Origin: Candidatus Obscuribacterales bacterium
GTDB taxonomy: Bacteria > Cyanobacteriota > Vampirovibrionia > Obscuribacterales > Obscuribacteraceae
Direction: 5' to 3'
Length of the DNA: 64,000 bases
Assembly (NCBI GenBank): GCA_020634035.1
Contig: JACKCM010000004.1
Location: forward strand, 62,001-126,000
The number at the start of each line of letters is the position of its first letter. The first letter of the stretch is position 1. The translations under genes and the position numbers were made by a program. Positions 1 to 8,866 of this stretch are shown piece after piece. The notes beneath the pieces were generated by a model that made no database searches, was not told where the DNA came from, and saw only the letters and a program-made list of their open reading frames with translations.

Positions 1-1
1 A

Positions 2-73
2 TTGCAGCGATTGGAGAAGTATCTCAAAGAGCGTTACGGCGGACCGGTCATTGATGACCGTTGGATAAAGTAG
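2..73 (+). CDS. C-terminal end of a gene cut by the window edge
   Basis: An open frame runs in from the left edge and stops with TAG at 71-73, giving 23 residues that end in DDRWIK. It is rich in charged residues (two Arg, four Lys, three Glu) and has no stop upstream within the window. The next gene starts only 12 bases later on the same strand, so they may be co-transcribed. Too little is visible to name a family; the call that it is coding rests on the open frame and its tight spacing to the next gene. Confidence 0.4.
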   Translation: MQRLEKYLKERYGGPVIDDRWIK

Positions 74-85
74 GATGATGCGATA

Positions 86-868
86 ATGCCGAGTTTAATA
101 GATATTAGGACGCGCTGGGCGTCTGGCTGCATTGTTCTAATTTTTACTGTAGTTGGTCTGTTTTCTGCTGGCAGCGTCACCGCGGCTGAAGATTCTCGGG
201 CAGTCGAAAAGACTGTCGAGAAGTTTGTTTCTACATCTACTAACAAAATTGCCGAACAAGACGTGCCGAACACTGCGGAGAGCAAACAAAAACATGTTTA
301 TTTAGTTCGAAATGCGATCATGGGCTCTTCTCGGTACAAGCAGTATTCTGATGCAGATAAGATTAACGTGCGAATTTTGCTTGATGGATTGGAGCCGATG
401 GCAGTCAGATTTCATAAGCCGGTGGAAGTAAGCAATCGTCTGTTGGATGCTTTCGAAGACTATTCTTGCGTTGTTGTTGAAATTCTCAGATGTCGCAAGG
501 ATATCGAAACTATGCCAGAAAGGAGCTCTCCTTACTTCTTTTTGAATTGGGAGGGTAGCCGGAAAAACATTGATTTAAACAAAGTCCTGGTGGCTAAGGG
601 AAGTCAAAATTCTATTGACACGAAACGAGCAATGATCAAGTGCTGCTCTGTAAGAAGTCTATATTCTCATCTGGTTAAATCTCAAGATGAGTTGAACTAT
701 TTTTGTAGTGAGAATTCCGTGGATGTATTGAGCAAAAGTCTTTGCAGTCAAAATAAAGCTAGGGGTTCTAAAGATAGTACTTTCGATTCTTTTCAGAGAT
801 TGGAAAAGCTCATGGATAAGAATTTCAGTATGCCAATCATGGATGACGACCCGGAAGAATTTCACTGA
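86..868 (+). CDS. Exported protein of unknown function, paralogue of 2094-2795
   Basis: A 260-residue protein with a signal peptide: Arg/Lys near the N-terminus, a hydrophobic stretch at about residues 15-30, then Ala-Ala. The mature part shares a clear core with the product of 2094-2795: SSRYKQYS here against SSERYKEYS there, LLDGLEPMAVR against LLNGLDPMAVR, and LNYFCSENSV against LSYFCAEGSV. The conserved Cys of YFC is the only obvious shared Cys. No enzyme motif is visible. It follows the truncated first gene closely and converges on the TPR gene at 897. I do not recognise the family; it is likely periplasmic or surface-located, inferred from the signal peptide. Confidence 0.75.
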   Translation: MPSLIDIRTRWASGCIVLIFTVVGLFSAGSVTAAEDSRAVEKTVEKFVSTSTNKIAEQDVPNTAESKQKHVYLVRNAIMGSSRYKQYSDADKINVRILLDGLEPMAVRFHKPVEVSNRLLDAFEDYSCVVVEILRCRKDIETMPERSSPYFFLNWEGSRKNIDLNKVLVAKGSQNSIDTKRAMIKCCSVRSLYSHLVKSQDELNYFCSENSVDVLSKSLCSQNKARGSKDSTFDSFQRLEKLMDKNFSMPIMDDDPEEFH

Positions 869-896
869 TGCTGACCGTGATGCAGCTTAGAACTCA

Positions 897-1898
897 TCAA
901 GCCGCTTTTTCTTCTAGCAAAGTCATCGCCTGACGCAAAAGTCTCTGCGATTCTTCGGGGCGGCCAAGATGCTTCATCACCATCGCCTGATTCTGCATGG
1001 TGGCAGCAAGCTGTCTGTCGCGCAGACCGTCGAATTGACGCAGAATAGTGATGGCATGAGCAAGAACCCGCTCAGCATCTCTGAAGCGACGTTGTTTGAA
1101 ATACACCAGTCCAAATTCATTTAAGCAACGTGCCACCATTGGGTCCGCTTCGCCCAGAGTCTGGAGCAAGCCGGTTAGCAGGTCTTCGTAGACATCGAGC
1201 ACCTCTTCGTAGCGTCTTCGTTTTATGAAGTATCGAGCAATGCCATAGAACTCTTCTTCTAAGTTGGCGTTGCCCTGACCAATGATGTGCTGCTCCAGCT
1301 CCATCACAGTAAGGAAAAATTGCTCAGCTTCGTCATGCTTTGCCTGTCCTTGCAAGGCTCGTGCCAGCCCGGAAAGGGTGCGGGACTGCTCCAGCTTCGA
1401 TGCTTCGAACTTGCTCAGCTCTGCCAGTGCTTTTCGATAAGCTGTCTCTGCCATCTCGTATCTGGTTTTGGCTAGAGCTGTCTCTCCTACCCACAGATAG
1501 CTCGTCCAGCGTTTTTTCGCCAACCATGCCTGGGAGTCGTTGTCTTCCTCCGGAGGTTCATAGGCGGCGAACTCCGGGTCGAGCATATGAGATTCAATGG
1601 CGAGCTGTTGTTCTTCTGTGCCATAGGTATGTTCTTGCATAGGCTTGTTCTCAAGGATGGCATCAGGACTGTCTCCTTGATAGTAGTAGGTCCAGAATCG
1701 ACTGCCGTGGTGTTCCATACGGTGCTGATGCTTTGATCGGGATTCGTCCTCTTTTACCATGCTGAGCAAATCAGGATGTGCGTCTTGCTCCCTTTCTTCA
1801 TTGTGCTCACGCAAAGATTTCAGCTTTTGCATCTCTCCTACGTGAAAGAGGCTTTCGCCCAGGGAATTGATCATGTCTAGTACCGGCATGTTTGCCAT
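897..1898 (-). CDS. Cytosolic TPR protein
   Basis: 333 residues with no signal peptide. The N-terminal third is acidic, polar and His-rich; from about residue 130 onward there are several tetratricopeptide repeats (for example an AETAYRKALAEL unit and a DAERVLAHAITIL unit) typical of the TPR_12 long-spaced class. TPRs act as protein-docking scaffolds. A good ribosome-binding site (TGGAGG) lies about 8 bases before the ATG, which decides the start. It lies antisense between two paralogous exported genes. The partner is unknown. Confidence 0.8.
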   Translation of the reverse strand: MANMPVLDMINSLGESLFHVGEMQKLKSLREHNEEREQDAHPDLLSMVKEDESRSKHQHRMEHHGSRFWTYYYQGDSPDAILENKPMQEHTYGTEEQQLAIESHMLDPEFAAYEPPEEDNDSQAWLAKKRWTSYLWVGETALAKTRYEMAETAYRKALAELSKFEASKLEQSRTLSGLARALQGQAKHDEAEQFFLTVMELEQHIIGQGNANLEEEFYGIARYFIKRRRYEEVLDVYEDLLTGLLQTLGEADPMVARCLNEFGLVYFKQRRFRDAERVLAHAITILRQFDGLRDRQLAATMQNQAMVMKHLGRPEESQRLLRQAMTLLEEKAA

Positions 1899-2032
1899 AG
1901 TGGACCTCCAGGCAGCTTCGCGGCTGTCTATCTAGCTATTGGTAAGGATCGCGCGTTCACAATAGTTGCATAGCATGAATATTGATTCCGATGACGTAAA
2001 TTCGGAGGATTAATCCGTAAAATATAAGATGG

Positions 2033-2061
2033 GCGAGTCTTTATGGGGTCGATGGTATAAT
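2033..2061 (+). promoter_or_regulatory. Probable sigma70-type promoter for 2094-2795
   Basis: A perfect TATAAT at 2056-2061 lies 32 bases before the ATG at 2094. No good -35 is visible at the usual distance. The -10 placement argues against the in-frame TTG at 2061 as start codon, since it would precede transcription initiation. Confidence 0.45.
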
Positions 2062-2093
2062 TGAGAGCATGCTATCTGCAAGGCTGGATTTCG

Positions 2094-2795
2094 ATGTTCA
2101 TTCGACTCTCGATTGCTGGTTTCTTACTAGGCTCTGTGTTGATATTTTCAGCACCGTCAATTTGGGCTGCAACCAGTGATGATGCCGGACGTGATTCCTC
2201 GACCGGTGTGGTATCAGGTGGCAATGTCAAAAGAAAACTGCGTCTGGTCAAAGAAGCAGTACTATCTAGCGAACGTTACAAAGAATATTCTCAGAGTCAG
2301 CGTCGGAATATTGGTCTTCTTCTCAATGGCCTGGACCCCATGGCGGTGCGTAACTTCGAGGTCGATGAAACTGTGCATCGGCTGATGAGCGCCTTTGAAA
2401 GTTACAGTATGGTGCTGACGACAGTGAAGAATGGCGGTCCGCATATGCCTAAAGCTGATACTCGACTTCATTATAACTTCTTATATGGACCTCCATATCG
2501 CTTTCCTGGTCAGAGTGGCCCGAATAATCGAGAATATCTGAATGGGAAGTCTGTTAAGTTCAAGCAAGAGTTCATCAGTTCACTCAGTGGCTACGATCTG
2601 CACTATCTATTTCAAACTGCAAGTAAAGAACTCAGCTACTTTTGTGCCGAAGGTTCCGTGATCGCCCTGGATGCAGAGATGTTTCATTTGCCGCAAGATA
2701 AAAGCGGCAGGAGCGAGGCCGCTGCCCGCACCCGTGCTGTTGAACAAGAGTTGCGAAAGTATGCCAGAGAATTATTTATCAATGATTCTTTCTAG
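2094..2795 (+). CDS. Exported protein of unknown function, paralogue of 86-868
   Basis: 233 residues from ATG 2094, beginning with a signal peptide (MFIRLSIAG, a hydrophobic stretch, cleavage probably after IWA-A). A TTG 33 bases upstream is in frame but overlaps the -10 element, and AAGG lies about 10 bases before ATG 2094, so I prefer the latter. The mature protein shares the YKEYS, LLNGLDPMAVR and YFC blocks with the product of 86-868, so the two are diverged duplicates. Its 3' end overlaps the start of the next TPR gene, suggesting translational coupling. Function unknown. Confidence 0.75.
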   Translation: MFIRLSIAGFLLGSVLIFSAPSIWAATSDDAGRDSSTGVVSGGNVKRKLRLVKEAVLSSERYKEYSQSQRRNIGLLLNGLDPMAVRNFEVDETVHRLMSAFESYSMVLTTVKNGGPHMPKADTRLHYNFLYGPPYRFPGQSGPNNREYLNGKSVKFKQEFISSLSGYDLHYLFQTASKELSYFCAEGSVIALDAEMFHLPQDKSGRSEAAARTRAVEQELRKYARELFINDSF

Positions 2796-4257
2796 CCGAA
2801 GTAGGAAAGCTGTGAGCAGATGGAGCCCGGCGGTGTCAAAGTTAGCGATATGCCTGGTTATTGTTGCTTTCACTTCGGGGGAAAATACATCAGCCGTCAG
2901 TGCCAAAAGCGTCTCAAGCCCGCTGCCAAAAGGTTTCGACAAACTTATTGATGGCGCCGGTAGCGACATGAAGGGTGGTAACTATCCAAAAGCAGAGACG
3001 AAACTTAAGACAGCGTTAGAGATGCTCTCTAAGTCTAAAGATACTGACGACAAGCTTCTGACAGCGGAAATTCTAAGTGATATGTGTCTATGTCAAATGT
3101 CGGATTTGAGATATCTCGAAGCGCTAAAGAGTGCGACTCGCTCGTTTGAAATATATAAGCAGCTTCCCGGGCAGCGCGAAACTCTAGCCACCAAAGCATC
3201 AAAATTGCTAGGTCAGGTTTACATCAAACTAAATAGATATAGGGAGGCAAGAGAGATCTTGCAGAAGAGCCTGGTTAGCTATGAGCAAGTTTTCGGTACA
3301 AAGAGCCGTGAAACATTCAGTTGTTTGCGCTATCTTGCTCTGGCAGAAGCTGGTGCCGGAGACTTTCCTGCCGCAGAAGCAAGATGGAAGAAGTTGCTAG
3401 CGGAGCGAAAATCGATGGGGGTAGCTGACAGTGAGCTCTCTGCGGCGCTAGATGAGTATGGGCGTCTTTTGTTCTTCCTCGGTAGAAATAAAGAGGCAGC
3501 CGGTTATCTAGAATCAGCTTTAAAGCTGGATGTTTCAAATCATGGCAGTGATAGTGTCGGCTCCGAAACTTCCGCACACAATTTGGCTTTAGTATACTCT
3601 TCTCTTGGTCGAATGGACGAGGCAGAGAGCATGATGCGCCACTATTTGGACAGTCAGGAGAGTCGGTTCGGTAAAGACAGCGCCGAGTACGCTCTTGGTC
3701 TGGCTAGCCTGGCCACCTGTTTGACCAAGCAGCAAAGATATGACGAGGCAGTGTCGCTGTTTCGAGAAGCGCTGCGGATACAGGAGGCTCAGTTGCCCCC
3801 GGATCATCAAGATCTAGCTGAGACTCTGAACAATCTTGCCTTTAGCCTTGAAGGGCTGAATCGCAAGAGTGAAGCGGAAGGACTATATCTTCGCGCTCAG
3901 GTTATATATATAAAACGAACCGGAAGCCAGAGCTTGAGTGTAGCTGCTATTCAAAGAGCGCTTGGATCCCTGTATTGCGATCAAGAGAGATACGCGGAGG
4001 CTTTTCCTCTGTTGAAGGAGGCCTTTGATACCAGAAAGTCTATTCTGCCGGAATTGAGCCAGGAGGTCGGCGACGGATATGCGGACATGGGTGACTATTA
4101 TGATTGGAAAAGAGAGCCGGAAAATGCCGAAGCTAATTTTAGAAAGGCACTGTTTATTTATACTAGATTGAAGGGAGAGGACTGCAAAGACGCACAAGTC
4201 GCGCGTACAAAAATGCAGCGTCTGGCCAAACAGAGATTGGAGCAGAGGGTGAATTGA
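2782..4257 (+). CDS. Exported TPR protein
   Basis: About 491 residues. A basic N-terminus (RSRKAVSR) and a hydrophobic segment (LAICLVIVAF) form a signal peptide or anchor. The rest is an almost continuous run of TPRs of about 42 residues with the kinesin-light-chain-like pattern (ETLNNLAFSLEGL, EGLYLRA). The start is ATG 2782 or ATG 2761; longer frames would lie inside the previous gene and put an unrelated leader before the signal peptide. The gene overlaps the previous one by 14 bases and the next by the four bases TTGA. The C-terminal third closely matches the product of 4254-5732 (AFDTRKSILP against AFETRKEIMG; IYTRLKGEDCKDAQV against IYTRLKGADCEDAQV), so these are tandem paralogues. Confidence 0.8.
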   Translation: MILSSRSRKAVSRWSPAVSKLAICLVIVAFTSGENTSAVSAKSVSSPLPKGFDKLIDGAGSDMKGGNYPKAETKLKTALEMLSKSKDTDDKLLTAEILSDMCLCQMSDLRYLEALKSATRSFEIYKQLPGQRETLATKASKLLGQVYIKLNRYREAREILQKSLVSYEQVFGTKSRETFSCLRYLALAEAGAGDFPAAEARWKKLLAERKSMGVADSELSAALDEYGRLLFFLGRNKEAAGYLESALKLDVSNHGSDSVGSETSAHNLALVYSSLGRMDEAESMMRHYLDSQESRFGKDSAEYALGLASLATCLTKQQRYDEAVSLFREALRIQEAQLPPDHQDLAETLNNLAFSLEGLNRKSEAEGLYLRAQVIYIKRTGSQSLSVAAIQRALGSLYCDQERYAEAFPLLKEAFDTRKSILPELSQEVGDGYADMGDYYDWKREPENAEANFRKALFIYTRLKGEDCKDAQVARTKMQRLAKQRLEQRVN

Positions 4258-5732
4258 AAGCTGGATTCAAACAGTGTCTGATGTCTCTAGCGGTATCTGG
4301 TGCATTTTTGTATTTGGCCGCAGGTGCTAGTTTTGCAGAAGACGATGCAAGTATCCGAATAAAAAGCGCAGTCGCTCTGGTAGGAGAAGCTAGAGTCGCT
4401 GAGAAGCAAAGACAATATCTCTCTACAGAAAAGACTCTAAAGCGTGCACTAGAGCAGTTGTCAGATACTAAAGAAGAAAAGCTTCTGCGCGCTTCTATCT
4501 TGCACGATGCCAGTCGCAGTCTTCGTTCACAGATGAAATATAGAGAAGCAGAAAATGTTTTGACCGAGGCTCTATTGATTTACCAGGAGAATCTAGGAGC
4601 GAATAGTCGGCAAGCTGGTGATGTAATGAACAGTCTAGGTCTTGTCTTAGCCGAGGAGGATCGTTGTATCGCAGCTGTATCCGTATTTGAGAAATGCTGG
4701 GAGCTGACCCAGAAAGAGTATCCGGCCTCTAGCTCACGGGCAATAGCGGTACGCAGCAATCTGGCACGCGCCCAGGTTGAATGTGGCAACATAGAAGCAG
4801 CCAGGGCGATCTGGAAAGAGCTTCTGGCGATGCTTAAAAGCAGCAAACTTTCGGATGATGAGCAGTTCGTTTTCTATGATTCATATGGCAATTATTTGCG
4901 TTCTATAAAACAGAGCAGTGATGCTGCGATCAATTTGGAGAATGCTCGCAAAATCGCTGAGCCAAGATCCGGCGAGCAGCCTTCGGATTCGATTGTGGTG
5001 CTGGAAGATCTTGCAAAGCTTTATGAAAGTAAGGGGCAATTTGATCAAGCTGTTCAAACTTTGCAAGAGGTACTCAAAATAAAAGAGACCGCTTATGGTG
5101 CCGACAGTGAGTATGCGATAGTAACACTGGATAATCTGGCAACAAATCTTTGTAAGCATGGAAAGTATGAGGAAGGGCTGAGGATGTTCAACAGATCTTT
5201 GAAGCTAACCCAGGACAAGTTTGGTTCTGGGCATCCTTTGTCAGCCAGGTCGCTCAATGGACTCGCCATGGCCTGTCAGGAAATGAAGCGCTATAAAGAG
5301 TCAGAAGAGTATTTTCAACAAGCACTGGCTGTTTCCTTGGATAGCAACGGAGAAGGTGTCGGTGGCACCGCTGGTATCAGAAGGAATCTGGGCCTTTTGT
5401 ATATGGACATGAAGCGGTATAGTGATGCTTTCCCGCTGATGAAGCAAGCGTTCGAAACTAGAAAAGAGATAATGGGAGAACAGAATCAGTATACCGCAGA
5501 CGGCTATGGCGACATGGGGTTGTACTGCGAATGGACGGGAGACTTCGACCAGGCTGAGCCTAATTTCAAGAAGGCGTTGGCTATCTATACTCGATTGAAA
5601 GGGGCAGACTGCGAAGATGCTCAGGTGATTAATATGCAGCTAACGCGCTTAGAAAAGTATCGACAGATGATGAAGCGACAGAATAGGACGCCTTCTGAGC
5701 CATCTATGAAGCGATCAGCTTCATCTTATTGA
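4254..5732 (+). CDS. Exported TPR protein, tandem paralogue of the preceding gene
   Basis: 492 residues starting at TTG 4254, which overlaps the stop of the upstream gene (TTGA). AGAGGG just upstream is the ribosome-binding site and the frame opens with a clean signal peptide (MKAGFKQCL, hydrophobic core, GASFA-ED), which together support the non-ATG start. The remainder is TPRs of the 42-residue class, for example LDNLATNLCKHGKY. It shares its C-terminal TPRs with its neighbour. The last 29 bases overlap tail-to-tail with the oxidase gene on the other strand. Probably periplasmic; partner unknown. Confidence 0.8.
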   Translation: MKAGFKQCLMSLAVSGAFLYLAAGASFAEDDASIRIKSAVALVGEARVAEKQRQYLSTEKTLKRALEQLSDTKEEKLLRASILHDASRSLRSQMKYREAENVLTEALLIYQENLGANSRQAGDVMNSLGLVLAEEDRCIAAVSVFEKCWELTQKEYPASSSRAIAVRSNLARAQVECGNIEAARAIWKELLAMLKSSKLSDDEQFVFYDSYGNYLRSIKQSSDAAINLENARKIAEPRSGEQPSDSIVVLEDLAKLYESKGQFDQAVQTLQEVLKIKETAYGADSEYAIVTLDNLATNLCKHGKYEEGLRMFNRSLKLTQDKFGSGHPLSARSLNGLAMACQEMKRYKESEEYFQQALAVSLDSNGEGVGGTAGIRRNLGLLYMDMKRYSDAFPLMKQAFETRKEIMGEQNQYTADGYGDMGLYCEWTGDFDQAEPNFKKALAIYTRLKGADCEDAQVINMQLTRLEKYRQMMKRQNRTPSEPSMKRSASSY

Positions 5733-6438
5733 AAGAGCGCTCGGGAGCGCAGACATCGCCACAGCACAGACCATCCACCTGGGCAGCCATATAGAGATCC
5801 TGGAAGAGACGTTTAAAAATGAATAGACCGAAGCGCATCCCTGCGATGATATGCTCATCGGTGCCGCGCTCGATTGAACAGGCGATATCAAAGAGGGTGG
5901 CGGCGTGCTCCAGGTCGAGATGAGCGTGCAGAGAATAGTGGGCAAGCTCATCTGCCTGGAGCCAACCGCGGGCAACCACTCCTTCGGCTATGTTGGCGGA
6001 AACTTCTGAGAAGGCTAGTTCAATCATGGCGAGCGCCGCTATGGCGAACTCTTCTTTTTCGTGGGCACAGGTACCCATGAGTGCGGCATTGAAGGCGTGC
6101 ACTTCGGGACCTTCTTTTATCTCATCGGCGGCTTCGATTTTGCTAAGGAAAGATTTGAAAGTATGGGTATGGCAGCGATCCAGGTTGATGTTGCCGTGCT
6201 CGTCCATGAGGTTGAGAAGCAGTTTCATTCGCAGCGCCGGGTCGCCGAGGCGGGCGAAAAGAGCGGCTATGGGCTGGGAGAAGTAATTGACTGCGAAGTA
6301 AAATTGCTCTTGGGTATAACGAAACTCTTCATAAGGCATCTCGCCGTTGTGCAGGTTGGCGAAGAAGTCACCAGCCGTTATAGGATCGTTTTCGAGCATG
6401 GTTTTGCCCAGTTCCATGAACTGCTCATGATTATTCAT
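5704..6438 (-). CDS. Haem-oxygenase-like diiron oxidase (HDO/CADD/PqqC-like fold)
   Basis: 244 residues matching the iron-containing redox enzyme group of the haem-oxygenase-like fold (relatives: chlamydial CADD, UndA, BesC, SznF). The spacing of the probable iron ligands fits: Glu80 and His90 in one helix pair, Glu140, then His171-x3-Asp175-x2-His178 in HAHLDLEH. Such enzymes bind two metal ions, activate O2 and cleave or oxidise amino acids or fatty acids. It is the last gene of a three-gene operon, three bases after the stop of the GNAT-like gene, with AGAGG as ribosome-binding site. It has a Cys-rich C-terminal tail (GLCCGDVCAPE). The substrate cannot be told; TenA/PqqC-like cofactor roles are alternatives. 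Confidence 0.75.
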   Translation of the reverse strand: MNNHEQFMELGKTMLENDPITAGDFFANLHNGEMPYEEFRYTQEQFYFAVNYFSQPIAALFARLGDPALRMKLLLNLMDEHGNINLDRCHTHTFKSFLSKIEAADEIKEGPEVHAFNAALMGTCAHEKEEFAIAALAMIELAFSEVSANIAEGVVARGWLQADELAHYSLHAHLDLEHAATLFDIACSIERGTDEHIIAGMRFGLFIFKRLFQDLYMAAQVDGLCCGDVCAPERSFNKMKLIAS

Positions 6439-6441
6439 CGC

Positions 6442-7491
6442 TTAAACCTCTGAAGAGTTGATGCACCAGTTACGGTTGCTGTGGTCGTTGAATTGCTCTT
6501 CGGCTATGACGCCGGCTCCATATATAATGGCTTCTGATTTTATCGCGCCGAATTTTTCTAGCACTGCTGAAAGCTGTTGAGAACGTTCTATATCGACGCT
6601 CAGGAACAGAGCTTCAAAGTCGTTTTCTCTGGCTGATTCAAGAGCGCTTTCAATAATAGGTGCGGCAGAATCTATAGAATCAAAATAGAAGTTCGTCAGA
6701 TGAGCGTTCAAAATTTCGTTGCCGTTTTCTCTAAAGAGCTTCTTGGCTTTTCTAGTGTCTTGCAGGCATCCGACAGCACAGTCTGCAGAAGGGCTTTCGC
6801 TGCTGCCAGCAGCAGTGATGCTGACCGGGGCATTGCTGCCGAACCAGATCGGGCTGATTAGAGAAGTGCATTCGCTCTCACTATCGCCATTTTGAATCGG
6901 CTTGAAGCTACAGAAGTTTCGGGGGCTGGTATCAATTATGCTGTGTGCCCGGGCAGAAGCTATTAGTTCTGCTTCTTTGAACTGGCGACAGCTAGCCAGA
7001 GGTTGGATCGGAATCCTGTAGATGTGCATTGTGCCCAAACGCTTCATCTTTCTCAGACCGAGTCTGCCGCTATAGCTATCAGGCAAGTTCTGGGTACCGC
7101 CCATGACGACGGCCAGAGCGCTGTCGGCATTTTGAATACACCAGTTTTGAAGTTCAATTAAGAGGCTGAGCAGCTTTCTCGAAGCGCCTGAGCCCCTTCT
7201 GTATTTGAGATCGCCTATATAAGCGCATTTTTGAATTGTCCCGCACGGAGAGTGAAGTTCTCGAATGGTGGCGGCGACGGTGGCTATCGGCAGCTCATCT
7301 TGCTCGGCAGCGAGAACCAGGCTATTCCCCATGCTGCGATAGAAGAGGCTATAGTCTGCTCCATGGGATATGCTGAAGTGCTCGGTAGGGCTCAGTGGAT
7401 ACCTGAAGCCGGCTTCGAAAGCAGAGATGTTATTTGGGTCGGTGGATTCAATGCTCTCAGCACCCTCAGCACAAATGCTCCTGATAGTCAT
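6442..7491 (-). CDS. GNAT-like acyltransferase, probably two GNAT-fold halves
   Basis: 349 residues. The N-terminal half has a GNAT fold pattern: a beta strand IATVAATIREL, then YIGDLKYRRGSGASRKLL, which corresponds to motif A (acetyl-CoA pyrophosphate loop, R/Q-x-x-G-x-G/A). The C-terminal half (from about residue 200) repeats a strand-helix pattern ending in EALFLSVDIERSQQL and may be a second, degenerate GNAT unit. The gene overlaps the DUF3419 gene by ATGA and precedes the oxidase by three bases, so all three are probably made together. A role in acylating an amino group made by the pathway is inference. Confidence 0.6.
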   Translation of the reverse strand: MTIRSICAEGAESIESTDPNNISAFEAGFRYPLSPTEHFSISHGADYSLFYRSMGNSLVLAAEQDELPIATVAATIRELHSPCGTIQKCAYIGDLKYRRGSGASRKLLSLLIELQNWCIQNADSALAVVMGGTQNLPDSYSGRLGLRKMKRLGTMHIYRIPIQPLASCRQFKEAELIASARAHSIIDTSPRNFCSFKPIQNGDSESECTSLISPIWFGSNAPVSITAAGSSESPSADCAVGCLQDTRKAKKLFRENGNEILNAHLTNFYFDSIDSAAPIIESALESARENDFEALFLSVDIERSQQLSAVLEKFGAIKSEAIIYGAGVIAEEQFNDHSNRNWCINSSEV

Positions 7492-8624
7492 GATCTGCTA
7501 CCACTCTTGCAAGGTTTGAAGCCGATATGGAGATTGCGATAGAAAAAGCTGCGGTCTCTTATAAGCATGGCTCTAGATAATGCCCCGTCCCAGGCTATGT
7601 CGTTTGGCAGAGCGCGGATATCTATAGATGAATTGAGCTGCCTTATAATCACCGTGCCGCCCGGTCTCAATACCCTGCCTGCCTGTTGCAACAAACTTGA
7701 TGCTGCGTCTTCGGAGAGCCAGTCGAGGGTGTTCGATAGATGAACGAAATCCAGCGACGATGACGGTTGCTTAGCTATATGGGTAGAGATGTTGTCGACA
7801 GTGAATTCTATGTCGGTGTCTATCTCTTTTGAAGGGGCATTTAACCAGGGATAGATAGAATTCGCCGGAAAGTCACCCGCGAGCATCTGAAAGAGATAGG
7901 GATTGCGGGCGGCACTGCGAAAGAAGAAGACCATCTCGGTCTGGTTATAGAAGTGCTGCCAAAAAGGCATGGTTTTGTTGGCGGTGGCATCCTCGCCAAA
8001 GATTGCCACCAGATTTTTCTGATTCATCACTCTGGCGAAGGCGCGCTCTAGAGCCTGATGTGTATAGTTGTCTCCTTTGAGCAATAGCTCTATCGTGCCG
8101 CCATTGATCTTGAATTCTTTTCGGAGAGCGGCAAAGACCGCTTCGTATCTACCGCAGTGATCCGGTCCAATCAGGCAGACCTCGCTCCAGTCGCCAAAGC
8201 TATCTTGCGGCAACTGAAGGGTGGTCATTATCTGCTTGAGAAACACCCCTCGCATCCTGGGGCTCATGGGGCTGTGACCGAGGATCTGCATTCTCTGAAT
8301 AGATTCGCCGTTTTCAAGAAGCCAGAGCTTGAGCATGGTGAGCGCTATTTGAGAACGGTTTATGTCCACCACTTGCATATGGCGAAATTTACCCTGGGCT
8401 GCCAGCGCAGCCACAGTGCAGCCACCCGAGGCTACGATGACACCATCTAGCTGGCGGCCGGATTTACTGGCGACAGAGTCTGCGATATGCAGATCTATTA
8501 AGGCGTCTTCCCGCACCTGGGAGAATGCCACCGGCTTGCGGCACGCTTCTTCTACCCAATTCTCTGCCTTTGGAGAAGGCTTGGGGTTTCTTCTCTTTTT
8601 GCTGGCTAGCATAATAGCGGTCAT
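7488..8624 (-). CDS. DUF3419 / BtaA-like 3-amino-3-carboxypropyl transferase
   Basis: 378 residues. SAM-binding features: VIVASGGCTVAALA (motif I), VVDINRSQIALTMLKL (acidic residue for ribose binding), and late motifs LSNTLDWLSEDAA, RVLRPGGTVIIRQ and RDRSFFYR. This is the DUF3419 pattern; BtaA of this family moves the aminocarboxypropyl group of SAM to diacylglycerol in betaine-lipid synthesis. No BtaB methyltransferase partner is visible; a GNAT-like protein and a diiron oxidase follow instead. It is first in the operon; ATG at 8624 or the second ATG four codons in could be used. The acceptor may be lipid or a small molecule. Confidence 0.75.
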   Translation of the reverse strand: MTAIMLASKKRRNPKPSPKAENWVEEACRKPVAFSQVREDALIDLHIADSVASKSGRQLDGVIVASGGCTVAALAAQGKFRHMQVVDINRSQIALTMLKLWLLENGESIQRMQILGHSPMSPRMRGVFLKQIMTTLQLPQDSFGDWSEVCLIGPDHCGRYEAVFAALRKEFKINGGTIELLLKGDNYTHQALERAFARVMNQKNLVAIFGEDATANKTMPFWQHFYNQTEMVFFFRSAARNPYLFQMLAGDFPANSIYPWLNAPSKEIDTDIEFTVDNISTHIAKQPSSSLDFVHLSNTLDWLSEDAASSLLQQAGRVLRPGGTVIIRQLNSSIDIRALPNDIAWDGALSRAMLIRDRSFFYRNLHIGFKPCKSGSRS

Positions 8625-8772
8625 GGTCCGGGCTGGTCCTTATATAGGGGCGGCATACAGGGCGGGCTCTGGGTTCTTTTCGGCGAGTCTCAGTCTCTGA
8701 GGAGCGCTTCTTGAAGTGCGATTTGCCACTGTTTCGAGTATAGATTTATCGACCCGGGTTCTTAGAAAGGTG

Positions 8773-8794
8773 GAAACAGTTCGGCAACTGTTTC
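8773..8794. promoter_or_regulatory. Perfect inverted repeat in a divergent intergenic region
   Basis: GAAACAGTT-CGGC-AACTGTTTC: 9-bp perfect arms with a 4-base loop, between the DUF3419 operon (start 8624, minus) and the membrane gene at 8867 (plus). The right arm plus GA (ACTGTTTCGA) recurs nearby at about 8729. No T-run follows, so it is more like an operator than a terminator. Confidence 0.45.
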
Positions 8795-8836
8795 GAACGG
8801 GGGGGATCCGGCTGTGCTATCTTAGGCAGGCAGGTC

Positions 8837-8856
8837 GTTGTCTATAGTTGTCTATA
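8837..8856 (+). repeat. Tandem direct repeat upstream of the 8867 gene
   Basis: GTTGTCTATA occurs twice without a gap, 11 bases before the ATG at 8867. It overlaps the likely promoter or leader and includes AT-rich TATA steps. Significance unknown. Confidence 0.4.
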
Positions 8857-8866
8857 TAGGATTGCC

